NCBI GenBank assembly: GCA_049515135.1
Contig: JBEKUJ010000020.1
Span: 1-64,000, forward strand
DNA from: Fen-1364 sp049515135
GTDB taxonomy: Bacteria; Spirochaetota; Spirochaetia; SZUA-6; Fen-1364
Direction of reading: 5' to 3'
Length of the DNA: 64,000 bases
Of this stretch, positions 1 to 7,236 are shown piece after piece. Made by a program: the position numbers and the translations under genes. The notes below the pieces were generated by a model that ran no database searches, was not told where the DNA came from, and saw nothing but the letters and a program-made list of their open reading frames with translations. Positions within the stretch are counted from its first letter, which is position 1; each line of letters opens with the position of its first letter.

Positions 1-449
1 GCATCTTCCGTACAGGCAGTAGGGGGGGGAGATTAAAAAGTACAACAATTTCGCGGGCCTCCCATGGGGGTGCTTTTATGGTTCGCCTCACTTCCATGAC
101 CGAGATTTTCACCAAGGGGGTTAACCGCAAGAGTTCTGAAGTCATCGTGGTAGGAGAATGATTCCACACAGCAGAATCGTTTTCTTTGAATTTTAGACCG
201 CTTCCGGGAGCGCACAATTTTTTTGTCCAACCTTTTCAAACGAGGGGGCATCCGCTTGGACGATAGCCGGGCAGGATGGTTGGACATAACGCCCACTTGG
301 TTCAATGATCTCTGGAAGGAACCTTACGAAAATTCCATCCCGAGACAGAACTTCGAGGGCGATGTACACTTCTATTTTGCGATGACGCAAGGGAGAATTG
401 TTTTTTGAAATTTCTTTGGTTGCAAAAATGTAGCAAAAAACCTTATTTT

Positions 450-469
450 TGAGCCAAAATAGGGGCTCA
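450..469. repeat. Small hairpin
   Basis: TGAGCC (450-455) and GGCTCA (464-469) pair as a perfect 6-bp stem around an 8-base AT-rich loop. No T-run follows on either strand, so I do not call it a terminator. Confidence 0.4.
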
Positions 470-480
470 TTCTTAGCCTC

Positions 481-516
481 CCGGCAAAATAGAATCCTAT
501 CTCCTTATTTTGCCGG
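481..516. repeat. 11-bp inverted repeat upstream of the methyltransferase gene
   Basis: CCGGCAAAATA (481-491) and TATTTTGCCGG (506-516) form a perfect 11-bp stem with a 14-base loop. No uridine tract follows. It lies about 95 bases before the methyltransferase start. It could be an operator for a dimeric regulator or an mRNA leader hairpin; the sequence does not decide between them. Confidence 0.55.
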
Positions 517-611
517 TAATTATAAGATGGCTTGGCCTTTGGTGCTCACAGTCCGAGAATAGAGTGAACGCTGCGGCATGCCGCAGCGGCTGATGAACTA
601 CGGAGGCTGTG

Positions 612-1460
612 ATGCCCAAGACATATTCTTCGCTGCCGGGCGTGGAGCGCTTCCTCACCATTCCGTGCCCCCTGTGCGGCTCCGCTGCCCGTTCTGCCTT
701 TCTTTCCTGTGACGGATTCACGTTCGTGCGCTGCTCTGCCTGCTCCGCCGTCTACCAGAACCCCTCCCCGGTATTCGAGGACCTGCGAAGGCGCTATGGG
801 GAGAGCTATTTCACGTATGAATACGAGAACGAGCGCAACTTCTTTACCCTGATGGAGCTCGGGCTGAAGGATGTGGACTTCGACTCCCGGGCCGCAGAAT
901 TGGCCGGGCCCAGGACATTTCTCGACATTGGCTGCGCCACGGGGATGCTTCTCGAGTCGATGCGGCGCAAGGGCTGGATCGTCAAGGGCGTCGACATCTG
1001 CCGGGAATCAGCGGAGTACGGGAAACAGCATCGCGGAGTGGACATATTTGCCGGAACGCTGCACGAGGCCGGCTTTCCCGACAACAGCTTCTCCGTCATC
1101 CATTTTTCCCACCTGATCGAGCACGTGCCCGACCCCCGGGGATTCCTGGCCGAGGTCCTCCGGATCCTGAAGCCAGGAGGGTTTGCCGTCATCACCACCC
1201 CGAACGTGGACGGCTTCCAGGCGAGGCTGTTCGGGACGGGCTGGCGCTCAGCCATCGCTGACCATCTGGTGCTCTTTTCCCGGCGAACCCTGGGCTGGGT
1301 CCTTCGGGACTCAGGGTTCACCGTCCTCAGGACCACCACATGGGGGGGGCTGGCCGTCGGCACGGCGCCCAAGCTCGTCAAGAGGCCGGTCGACAGGCTG
1401 GCGAAGAGGTTCGGCTTCGGGGACGTCGTCCTGTTCCTGACGGAAAAGCCCGCGGCCTGA
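612..1460 (+). CDS. Class I SAM-dependent methyltransferase with N-terminal zinc ribbon
   Basis: The product (282 residues) is predicted to transfer a methyl group from S-adenosylmethionine to an unknown substrate. Cys19, Cys22, Cys41 and Cys44 form a CxxC-x18-CxxC zinc ribbon. The Rossmann methyltransferase fold follows, with SAM-binding motif I FLDIGCATG at 103-111, the segment HFSHLIEHVPDP, and KPGGFAVITTPN. Family members of this layout often act on sugars or cell-envelope precursors, but nothing here fixes the substrate. I chose ATG at 612 over GTG at 609 because GGAGG at 602-606 is 5 bases from the ATG and only 2 from the GTG. The gene stands alone, 80 bases before the next gene. Confidence 0.82.
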   Translation: MPKTYSSLPGVERFLTIPCPLCGSAARSAFLSCDGFTFVRCSACSAVYQNPSPVFEDLRRRYGESYFTYEYENERNFFTLMELGLKDVDFDSRAAELAGPRTFLDIGCATGMLLESMRRKGWIVKGVDICRESAEYGKQHRGVDIFAGTLHEAGFPDNSFSVIHFSHLIEHVPDPRGFLAEVLRILKPGGFAVITTPNVDGFQARLFGTGWRSAIADHLVLFSRRTLGWVLRDSGFTVLRTTTWGGLAVGTAPKLVKRPVDRLAKRFGFGDVVLFLTEKPAA

Positions 1461-1540
1461 TTGAAAGGCTGTTTTTCGTTGTCCCGGGCGGCTATTTTGT
1501 GGCCGGTGCCGCGGTGTTATGAGTATGATTGACTCTGAGA

Positions 1541-3037
1541 ATGCCCATCAACAGAAACGTCGCAGACATCCAAAGGTCGGTCCGGAACTCCGTTCCCTAC
1601 ATGATTCGCATCGAGGGCTCAGCCCCGGATTTTTTCCCCGTCCTTGACAGCGTCCTGGAGACTTTCCTTGCCGAGACGGGGCAGGAAAAGATCCAGGAGG
1701 TCCTTTCGTATTGCGTGAAAGAGCTCATCCTGAACGCTGAAAAAGCGAACGCGAAGCGAGTTTACTTCGAAGAGAATGGTCTGGATATCTCAAAGAGGGA
1801 AGACTACGAAAAGGGAATGAAGGCTTTCCACGGGGATCTGTCGGAAAACCTTGCGCACTTCCTCCAGAGACTTCGCGAGAGAGAGATGTCCATCGATGTG
1901 GCTTTCCATTCCACGGGGGGTGCCCTGGCAGTTTACGTGAGAAACGACGCCGTACTTGCTCCGCTGGAGCAGGCCCGCATCAAGGAGAGAGTAGTCCGCG
2001 CCCGGACGTTTCGTTCCTTCTCGGAGGCGCTGGCGACATCGGTGGACCACACCGAAGGCGCCGGCCTGGGCATCATGATTCTGCTCCAGTTCCTCAAGAG
2101 CATCGGACTTGGAGAGGAGGCATTCTCGGTCGCGACAGAGAAGGAAAAGACCGTATCCTCGATCGTCGTTCCGATCTCAGACGTTCATCTGGACCAGGTC
2201 AGGGCCGTCACGGAAGCCCTTGTGCGCAGCATCGAATCCCTTCCCCATTTCCCTGATAACGTCACGACTCTCATCCGGCTCACGGAGGATGAGAATATCA
2301 GCGTGGCCGACATCTCGAGCCGAATCTCAAACGACCCCAGCCTGACGGCAGAGGTCCTGAAGCACGTGAACTCGGCCTACTACGGCCTTCCCTCGCGCGT
2401 GAACGGCATCTCCCAGGCAGTGAGGCTCATCGGGTTGAGGAGCCTCCATCAGCTGATGTACAGCTTCGGCTTTCACATCATCCTGGACCAGCATCACCCG
2501 CAGATGAGGGCGCTGTGGGAACATTCCGTGCGGACGGCCGCCTATGCCTTGCTCCTTGCACGGGACGTCAAGCGCCGGGCCGAGATCCTCGATGATGTGT
2601 ATGTTGCCGGCATCCTTCATGATATCGGGTTCATCGCCGTTGCGACGATGAACCCCGGGAAGAAGGAAGCGATGCGCAGGTTCTGCGTGGAGAAGAACAT
2701 CCCGGCATCCGTTCTCGAGAGGCTCTTCTTCGGGATGCACCATGCCGACATAGGCGCCCTGATCGCCCAGAAGTGGAACTTCCCGGACCAGCTCATCGAG
2801 GGAATACGGTACCATCACGATCCGCTCCTGGCGAGCAGCGCGTACAGGGACATCGTCTTCTGCGTCTATCTGGCAAACGCCGTCTGCGACGTGGAGCGCG
2901 GGCTCCTGTCCTACCAGCAGCTCGATCAATCCGTTCTCGGGGATTTCGGGGTCCGTACGGAGGCGCGGTTTCAAGACCTTGCGTCGAACCTCAGGGACAG
3001 CTTCGATGCGCGCCCGGCGGAGCTCCTGAGGCGCTGA
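1541..3037 (+). CDS. HDOD-domain protein with N-terminal ATPase-like domain
   Basis: This is a probable signalling protein of about 498 residues. Residues 30-212 resemble a GHKL-type ATPase: KELILNA at 60-66 looks like an N-box and TEGAGLG at 171-177 like a G2 box. Residues 225-430 are an HDOD domain, with PSLTAEVLKHVNSAYYG and an HD pair at about 360-361 (ILHDIGF). HDOD proteins are mostly non-catalytic scaffolds in bacterial signalling; whether this one binds ATP is inference. ATG 1541 is preferred over TTG 1529 although neither has a good ribosome binding site. Its stop lies only 5 bases from the stop of a convergent STAS gene, a family that often partners GHKL ATPases. Confidence 0.75.
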   Translation: MPINRNVADIQRSVRNSVPYMIRIEGSAPDFFPVLDSVLETFLAETGQEKIQEVLSYCVKELILNAEKANAKRVYFEENGLDISKREDYEKGMKAFHGDLSENLAHFLQRLREREMSIDVAFHSTGGALAVYVRNDAVLAPLEQARIKERVVRARTFRSFSEALATSVDHTEGAGLGIMILLQFLKSIGLGEEAFSVATEKEKTVSSIVVPISDVHLDQVRAVTEALVRSIESLPHFPDNVTTLIRLTEDENISVADISSRISNDPSLTAEVLKHVNSAYYGLPSRVNGISQAVRLIGLRSLHQLMYSFGFHIILDQHHPQMRALWEHSVRTAAYALLLARDVKRRAEILDDVYVAGILHDIGFIAVATMNPGKKEAMRRFCVEKNIPASVLERLFFGMHHADIGALIAQKWNFPDQLIEGIRYHHDPLLASSAYRDIVFCVYLANAVCDVERGLLSYQQLDQSVLGDFGVRTEARFQDLASNLRDSFDARPAELLRR

Positions 3038-3042
3038 GCGGA

Positions 3043-3348
3043 CTATTTCCTGATTGTCACCAGCGTGTCGAACTTGATCATCTGAAATGTCTTGAAAAGC
3101 GGGTCGCTGCATCCCACGATCTGCAGTGTTCTGCCGCCTTCTGCGAGCTTTTTGCGGAAGAGCAGGATCTTTCCGAGGGCTGACGAGTTGATGGACGGCG
3201 TCTGGGAGAAATCCAGGGTGACGGTCAGATAACGCCCTGAGGTGAGCTCCTCCATCCTGCTTTGAAACTCGGCAGTCGTCTCCCCGGACAGCGGGCCCTG
3301 GACCGAGAGGACGATTTCCTCCCGCGACGTCTCTTTTTCGGTGAACAT
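3043..3348 (-). CDS. STAS-domain protein, anti-anti-sigma factor-like
   Basis: The product (101 residues) is a single STAS domain of the SpoIIAA/RsbV kind. The pattern TLDFSQTPSINSSALG (about residues 44-59) matches the family's beta strand plus phosphorylatable serine loop, with Ser55 or Ser56 as the likely site. Such proteins bind or release anti-sigma kinases depending on phosphorylation. I chose the ATG at 3348 because GGAGGGG sits 6 bases upstream on this strand; a longer frame would overlap the preceding gene. It is the last gene of a three-gene unit, 1 base after its neighbour. No anti-sigma kinase is adjacent unless the ATPase-like HDOD protein plays that part. Confidence 0.8.
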   Translation of the reverse strand: MFTEKETSREEIVLSVQGPLSGETTAEFQSRMEELTSGRYLTVTLDFSQTPSINSSALGKILLFRKKLAEGGRTLQIVGCSDPLFKTFQMIKFDTLVTIRK

Positions 3349-3349
3349 A

Positions 3350-3598
3350 TCAACCCCTCCCTGATTCAATGCTTTCGAGCTCTGGTCGAGTGACAAGCTC
3401 CAGGTGGTAGGTGATTTCCTCTGTGTTTCTCTCCTGCCGGGTGGAAACCTTCCAGACCCGGTAGACGATCATGCGCGACGTGGGAAGCGGGAGGCGGAGC
3501 GGCCCTCCGTTCAGGTCCACGAGCTGGTTCACTGTGAGCTCGTGCTCGATCTCCTTTTCATCCCCTTCGGGGTAGGCAATCATCAGAGTTCGCAGCAC
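3350..3598 (-). CDS. Small conserved-looking protein of unknown function
   Basis: I do not recognise a named family. The product (82 residues, or 77 from the inner ATG at 3583) is mostly hydrophilic with alternating hydrophobic residues, suggesting a small beta-rich fold; it has no signal peptide or membrane segment. It begins with MIAYPEGDEK and contains VDLNGGPLRLPLPTSRM. It sits 11 bases after the DUF1820-like gene and 1 base before the STAS gene, so it is almost surely co-transcribed and translationally coupled. GTG 3598 and ATG 3583 are both possible starts, and neither has a strong ribosome binding site. Confidence 0.6.
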   Translation of the reverse strand: MLRTLMIAYPEGDEKEIEHELTVNQLVDLNGGPLRLPLPTSRMIVYRVWKVSTRQERNTEEITYHLELVTRPELESIESGRG

Positions 3599-3609
3599 CG
3601 CATTCGATT

Positions 3610-3897
3610 CTACACCTGTTCGTCGTCATCGGCCAGCCGAAAAGGCATCACCCTCCCAACCGCGCTTTCCGGCAGCTCTTCGATCAGGCTGACAGTCTGG
3701 AACGGGATCATCAGGTGATCCGCCCGTCCGAAGGTCCGCCGTATCTCCTCCTCCAGCGGGTTGATGACAAGCTTCTGCTCCGTTGGAAACACGAGGTCAC
3801 GAATGGACACGAAATACGGATGCGTCAGGTCGAGGCTTTTGGCCATCAGCTCGACATCCTTTTCCTTCCATTTGAAGTGAACGCGATAAAGGGGCAC
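3610..3897 (-). CDS. DUF1820-like protein
   Basis: This cytoplasmic protein of 95 residues has the features I associate with DUF1820: MPLYRVHFKWKEKDVEL at the N-terminus, a segment reading FPTEQKLVINPLEEEIRR, and MIPFQTVSLIEEL near the end. No biochemical role is established for the family. The start is GTG with GGAG 9 bases upstream. It is the first gene of the minus-strand unit running through the 82-residue protein to the STAS protein, and is divergent from mraZ. Confidence 0.68.
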   Translation of the reverse strand: MPLYRVHFKWKEKDVELMAKSLDLTHPYFVSIRDLVFPTEQKLVINPLEEEIRRTFGRADHLMIPFQTVSLIEELPESAVGRVMPFRLADDDEQV

Positions 3898-3917
3898 GAG
3901 GTTTTACTCCGGGAGCC

Positions 3918-3947
3918 AGAATACTGCGCATTGTACGTCGACGTCAA
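3918..3947 (-). promoter_or_regulatory. Possible promoter of the DUF1820-STAS unit
   Basis: On the minus strand TTGACG (3947-3942) and TATTCT (3923-3918) are 18 bases apart. This would start transcription only about 13 bases before the GTG of the first gene, just leaving room for its GGAG. It is a plausible but unproven sigma70-type promoter. Confidence 0.35.
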
Positions 3948-4028
3948 TTTTGCGGCATTTACTCAACATCTGTTAAATAGTTCCGATAATTTTTTCCAAA
4001 ATCCATGATTTTTCTTTCCCGACACTGA

Positions 4029-4056
4029 TTGACAACTGGTGCTTTGGGGGTATTAT
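4029..4056 (+). promoter_or_regulatory. Sigma70-type promoter of the division cluster
   Basis: TTGACA at 4029-4034 is a perfect -35 box and TATTAT at 4051-4056 a near-perfect -10 box, with a 16-base spacer. Transcription would begin near 4063, directly before the MraZ boxes, giving a leader of about 50 bases. It is the best promoter match I found in the window and probably drives the division cluster. Confidence 0.75.
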
Positions 4057-4068
4057 CTGCAGCGGAAT

Positions 4069-4084
4069 GTGGGGAAAAGTGGGA
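4069..4084 (+). promoter_or_regulatory. MraZ operator (two GTGGG repeats)
   Basis: GTGGGG (4069-4074) and GTGGGA (4079-4084) are repeated with a 10-base period, matching the TGGGN-N5-TGGGN direct repeats bound by MraZ in other bacteria. They lie just after the predicted transcription start and before the mraZ ribosome binding site, so MraZ probably represses its own operon. A third, weaker repeat (GTGGTA) at 4099-4104 is in phase. Confidence 0.7.
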
Positions 4085-4113
4085 ATATTTAGGAGATTGT
4101 GGTAGGGGAGGCC

Positions 4114-4554
4114 ATGATTACAGGGGAATTCCGCTGCTCGCTGGATGAAAAGGGCAGATTGCTCATACCAGCGCGAATGAGAACGGAAGTGCTCGGCAAT
4201 GTGGTGATCCTCACTCGAGGTGTGGAAAACTGCCTCTGGCTCTTCCCCCCTGAAGAATGGAAGACATTTTCCGAGAATCTCGTCGGCTCCACGTCGCTCC
4301 TGCAGGCGCAATCGCGGCTCATCCAGCGCCGGCTGATCGCTCCGGCGCAGGAGACTGAGATCGACAAGGCCGGGAGGATTGTCATTCCCCAGACCTTGAG
4401 GGAATATGCGGATCTCAGAAAGGAGTGCCTCATCGTGGGGCTCAAGAAATACATCGAAGTCTGGTCTGAGACTGCGTACCAGGCCTACCTGCAGGAAAAC
4501 GAGGCGAAGTTCAAGGAAGCCGCTGAAGAGCTGGGCGGGAGGGTCGCCCTGTGA
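4114..4554 (+). CDS. mraZ: Transcriptional regulator MraZ
   Basis: MraZ is a ring-forming DNA-binding protein that controls the division and cell-wall cluster. The product of 146 residues has the family's usual length and two SpoVT-AbrB half-domains: GEFRCSLDEKGRLLIPARM at the N-terminus and TEIDKAGRIVIPQTLREY in the second half. ATG 4114 is chosen because GGGGAG lies 3 bases upstream and the family normally begins within a few residues of GEF; a GTG at 4099 would add five residues. Its stop overlaps the rsmH start. Matching operator repeats sit upstream. Confidence 0.92.
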   Translation: MITGEFRCSLDEKGRLLIPARMRTEVLGNVVILTRGVENCLWLFPPEEWKTFSENLVGSTSLLQAQSRLIQRRLIAPAQETEIDKAGRIVIPQTLREYADLRKECLIVGLKKYIEVWSETAYQAYLQENEAKFKEAAEELGGRVAL

Positions 4555-5495
4555 TCGTTCACGAGCCCGTTCTGCTGCAGGAAGTCCTTGCCTACCTTGT
4601 TCCGCCTCAGGGGGAGGCGCTCATGGTTGACGCAACCCTCGGCGAGGGCGGTCATTCCGAGGCGTTCCTGCTCAAATATCCCGGGCTCACCATCATCGGT
4701 GTCGATGCCGACCCGTCCATCCTGGACGTAGCGCGGCAACGGCTGGCCGTGTTTGCCCGGCGCGCACGGCTGGTCAACGCGTGGTACGGCACCTTTCTGG
4801 CCGAATATGACGAGAAGCGCAAGGCAGACCTCATCCTCATGGATCTGGGCATTTCGCGCTTCCACTACGAGGCGAGCGGCCGCGGGTTCTCCTTCGACCG
4901 CGATGAGTCACTCGACATGAGGCTGGGGACCGATCTGCCCGTCACGGCGGCGGACCTGGTCAATACCCTGGACCAGACGGAGCTTGCAGAGATCCTTTTC
5001 CGCTTCGGCGAGGAGAGGTTCGCCCGCGGAATAGCCTCGCGCATTGTCAGACAGCGGGAAAAGGCCCCCATCAGCAGCGCGGCCCGGTTGGCCGGCATCG
5101 TCGCATCAGCGGTCCCTGCGCAGTACCAGCACCGCAGGACCCATCCGGCCACGCGCACGTTCCAGGCCCTGCGAATAGCGGTGAACCGTGAGCTGGAACA
5201 GCTGGAGACAGGCCTCGCGGAGGCGCTTGCGGTCCTGAGCCCCGGAGGCCGCATCGGTGTCATTACTTTCCATTCCCTCGAAGACCGTATCGTGAAGAGG
5301 TTCTTCCGCAGCAAGAGCCGGGAGTGTACGTGCCCCCCGGAATGGCCGATCTGTCAATGTGGGGGCAAAGCGGAGCTGCGTCTGGTCACCGCCAAGCCCG
5401 TCACGGCGTCGCGGGAGGAGATTTCCCGCAATCCGGCAAGCCGCAGCGCCAAGCTGCGGGTTGCGGAGAGGCCACGGCCGTCGGAGGGTGCATGA
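4551..5495 (+). CDS. rsmH: 16S rRNA (cytosine1402-N4)-methyltransferase RsmH (MraW)
   Basis: RsmH methylates N4 of C1402 in 16S rRNA using SAM, tuning the ribosomal P site. The product (314 residues, normal length) starts with VHEPVLLQEVL, has the SAM motif VDATLGEGGHSEAFL, then DLGISRFHYE, RGFSFDRDESLDMR, the HPATRTFQALRIAVN helix, and VITFHSLEDRIVKRFF. A cysteine cluster (CTCPPEWPICQCGG) near residues 260-275 is typical of many members. GTG 4551 overlaps the mraZ stop as GTGA; the gene's own stop overlaps the ftsL start. Confidence 0.93.
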   Translation: MIVHEPVLLQEVLAYLVPPQGEALMVDATLGEGGHSEAFLLKYPGLTIIGVDADPSILDVARQRLAVFARRARLVNAWYGTFLAEYDEKRKADLILMDLGISRFHYEASGRGFSFDRDESLDMRLGTDLPVTAADLVNTLDQTELAEILFRFGEERFARGIASRIVRQREKAPISSAARLAGIVASAVPAQYQHRRTHPATRTFQALRIAVNRELEQLETGLAEALAVLSPGGRIGVITFHSLEDRIVKRFFRSKSRECTCPPEWPICQCGGKAELRLVTAKPVTASREEISRNPASRSAKLRVAERPRPSEGA

Positions 5496-5782
5496 AGAGG
5501 TATGGTATTGCGATTCTCGGGCTCGTTGTTCCCTGCCTCCTGTTCGTCAACGCGTGGCAGGGATACAGATACAGCGAGCTTTCCAATACGGTGACCGCGC
5601 TGGAGAAGCAGCAGCAGGACCTCCTGGAGGCGAACAGGGACGCAATAGCTCAGATCGCGTATGAGCAGTCACCGTCCCGCGTGGAGGAAAAAGCCGGGAA
5701 GAGCTTCGGGCTGGTCGCGGCGGACCAGGCCCACGTCACGAGAGTCCTGATCCAGGGCGTCGCGGGAGGGCAGGGACAGTGA
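5492..5782 (+). CDS. ftsL: Cell division protein FtsL-like
   Basis: FtsL is a bitopic inner-membrane protein linking FtsQ to FtsW/FtsI at the septum. The product (96 residues) has a short basic start, one membrane helix at about residues 5-22 (GIAILGLVVPCLLFVNAW), then a heptad-rich stretch at 27-60 (TVTALEKQQQDLLEANRDA), the single-helix plus coiled-coil plan of FtsL. Sequence conservation in this family is weak, so position between rsmH and murF carries much of the call. The ATG overlaps the rsmH stop by 4 bases, and the end overlaps the murF GTG. Confidence 0.75.
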   Translation: MKRYGIAILGLVVPCLLFVNAWQGYRYSELSNTVTALEKQQQDLLEANRDAIAQIAYEQSPSRVEEKAGKSFGLVAADQAHVTRVLIQGVAGGQGQ

Positions 5783-7236
5783 CCGGGACGGGAGTGGCGA
5801 GAAAGCTGTTCTCAGTGCCCGATATCGCGCGCGCGGTCGGCGGCAGGATCGTACGGACCAGCTCCGAGGATGCTGCCGTGACCGGCGTCGCAACTGACTC
5901 CCGGAAGGTGGCGGAAGGATTCCTCTTTGTTGCCCTGCCCGGGGAGAGGACCGACGGCCACGAGTTCCTGGGGGAGGCCGCCTCGGCAGGAGCCGCTGCC
6001 TTTCTGGTCTCAGAGAACCAGGTCGCCCGGAAGAGCAGTCATTGGGAAGGGCTGCCGGCCGGCAGGGGACCTGGCGTCATCTCCGTCGCGGACCCTCTTG
6101 CCGGTCTGCAGAGCCTTGCGCGCTTCCACCTGAGCCGGTTTCCTTCCGTGACGCGCATCGGGATCACCGGCTCGAGCGGGAAAACCACGACAAAGGAGAT
6201 CCTGGGATCCATCCTGTCCCGGGCAGCCCCGACAGCGGCGAACGAGGGAAACCTGAACTCCGAGATCGGGTTGCCGCTTGCCTGCTTCGCCGTTGATGAC
6301 GGCCACCGGTTCGCCGTGTTCGAGATGGGGATGAACCACCGCGGAGAGATGGACATCCTTGCCGACATTGCCCGTCCGGACGTGGCCCTTCTCACCAACA
6401 TTGGCACGGCGCACGTCGGCATTCTGGGCTCGCAGGAGGAGATTGCAAGGGAAAAGAAGAAGATCTTTGCCCATTTCGACGGACGCCAGAGCGCCTTTCT
6501 CCCTGAGGATGAGCGTTTCCTGGCCTTCCTCACGGAAGGGGTCCGGGGCAGGGTCGTTCTCTTTGGGCCGAGGAGCACCCGGGGTTACCGGGGAAGCGAG
6601 AACCAGGGACTGGGTGGAACGCTCATCCACTGGGAGGGGTTCCGGATCCGCTTCCCGCTCTTCGGTCCTCATAACCTCGCCAACGCTTTGGGAGCCATCT
6701 CCGTTGCGCGCGAGCTGGGCGTCCCGAACGCGGAAATACGCGACGGCCTTGAGGCCGTCACGCCGCTGTTCGGGCGGTCCCAGATAGTGCGGGGCCTCGT
6801 CACGGTGATCGTGGACTGCTACAACGCAAACCCGGATTCCATGGCGCAGGCGCTCTCCTTCGTTTCCGAAGTCCCATGGCAGGGCAGGAAAATCGTCGTG
6901 CTGGGGGGCATGCGGGAGCTTGGGGCCGAAGCTGCAGAAGCGCACCGCAACGTCGGGGAGAGGCTTCGCGCGTCTCCGTTCGATCTCATCTATCTCCTCG
7001 GGGCGGAAATGGAGCAGGCGTGGAAAGCGCTGGCAGGGTCGCCGGCGGCGCAGAAGGCGCAGTGGTACGCGGAGCTGGCGGGTCTTGGGGAAGAGCTTGC
7101 TGCCCGCCTGGGCCCCGGTGACCTGGTTCTCCTGAAGGGATCACGAGGGCTGGAGCTGGAGAGGCTCTTGCCGTTCATCGCTCCCCATACGAAGGCGCCG
7201 AAGAAGGTAACCCGGGGAGGGAAAGCAGGTGCTTAA
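5779..7236 (+). CDS. murF: UDP-N-acetylmuramoyl-tripeptide--D-alanyl-D-alanine ligase
   Basis: MurF adds D-Ala-D-Ala to UDP-MurNAc-tripeptide in the cytoplasm, using ATP. The product (485 residues) carries the Mur ligase N-domain, the P-loop GITGSSGKTTTKEIL (about residue 130), NEGNLNSEIGLPL, EMGMNHRGEM, LTNIGTAHVG, and the C-terminal VDCYNANPDSM with GGMRELG. These features separate MurF from MurE and MurD. It starts at GTG overlapping the ftsL stop. No murE precedes it and no murD follows mraY, so those genes lie elsewhere. Confidence 0.93.
   Translation: MTGTGVARKLFSVPDIARAVGGRIVRTSSEDAAVTGVATDSRKVAEGFLFVALPGERTDGHEFLGEAASAGAAAFLVSENQVARKSSHWEGLPAGRGPGVISVADPLAGLQSLARFHLSRFPSVTRIGITGSSGKTTTKEILGSILSRAAPTAANEGNLNSEIGLPLACFAVDDGHRFAVFEMGMNHRGEMDILADIARPDVALLTNIGTAHVGILGSQEEIAREKKKIFAHFDGRQSAFLPEDERFLAFLTEGVRGRVVLFGPRSTRGYRGSENQGLGGTLIHWEGFRIRFPLFGPHNLANALGAISVARELGVPNAEIRDGLEAVTPLFGRSQIVRGLVTVIVDCYNANPDSMAQALSFVSEVPWQGRKIVVLGGMRELGAEAAEAHRNVGERLRASPFDLIYLLGAEMEQAWKALAGSPAAQKAQWYAELAGLGEELAARLGPGDLVLLKGSRGLELERLLPFIAPHTKAPKKVTRGGKAGA

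Larger units (their letters stand above)
1..611. other. Gene-poor, AT-richer left edge with two hairpins
   Basis: I see no gene I can support here. Short open frames exist on both strands (for example 223-408 + and 193-390 -), but they overlap each other, begin with TTG, lack a clear ribosome binding site and resemble no family I know. The stretch looks visibly richer in A and T than the rest of the window, especially at 400-525, which is usual for non-coding or recently acquired DNA in a GC-rich genome. Two inverted repeats at 450-469 and 481-516 are listed separately. Confidence 0.5.

Noticed and set aside
223..408. Short open frame on the plus strand and overlapping ones on the minus strand in the left edge
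   Set aside because: TTG starts, no ribosome binding site, mutual overlap and no family resemblance. Recorded only as a gene-poor region.
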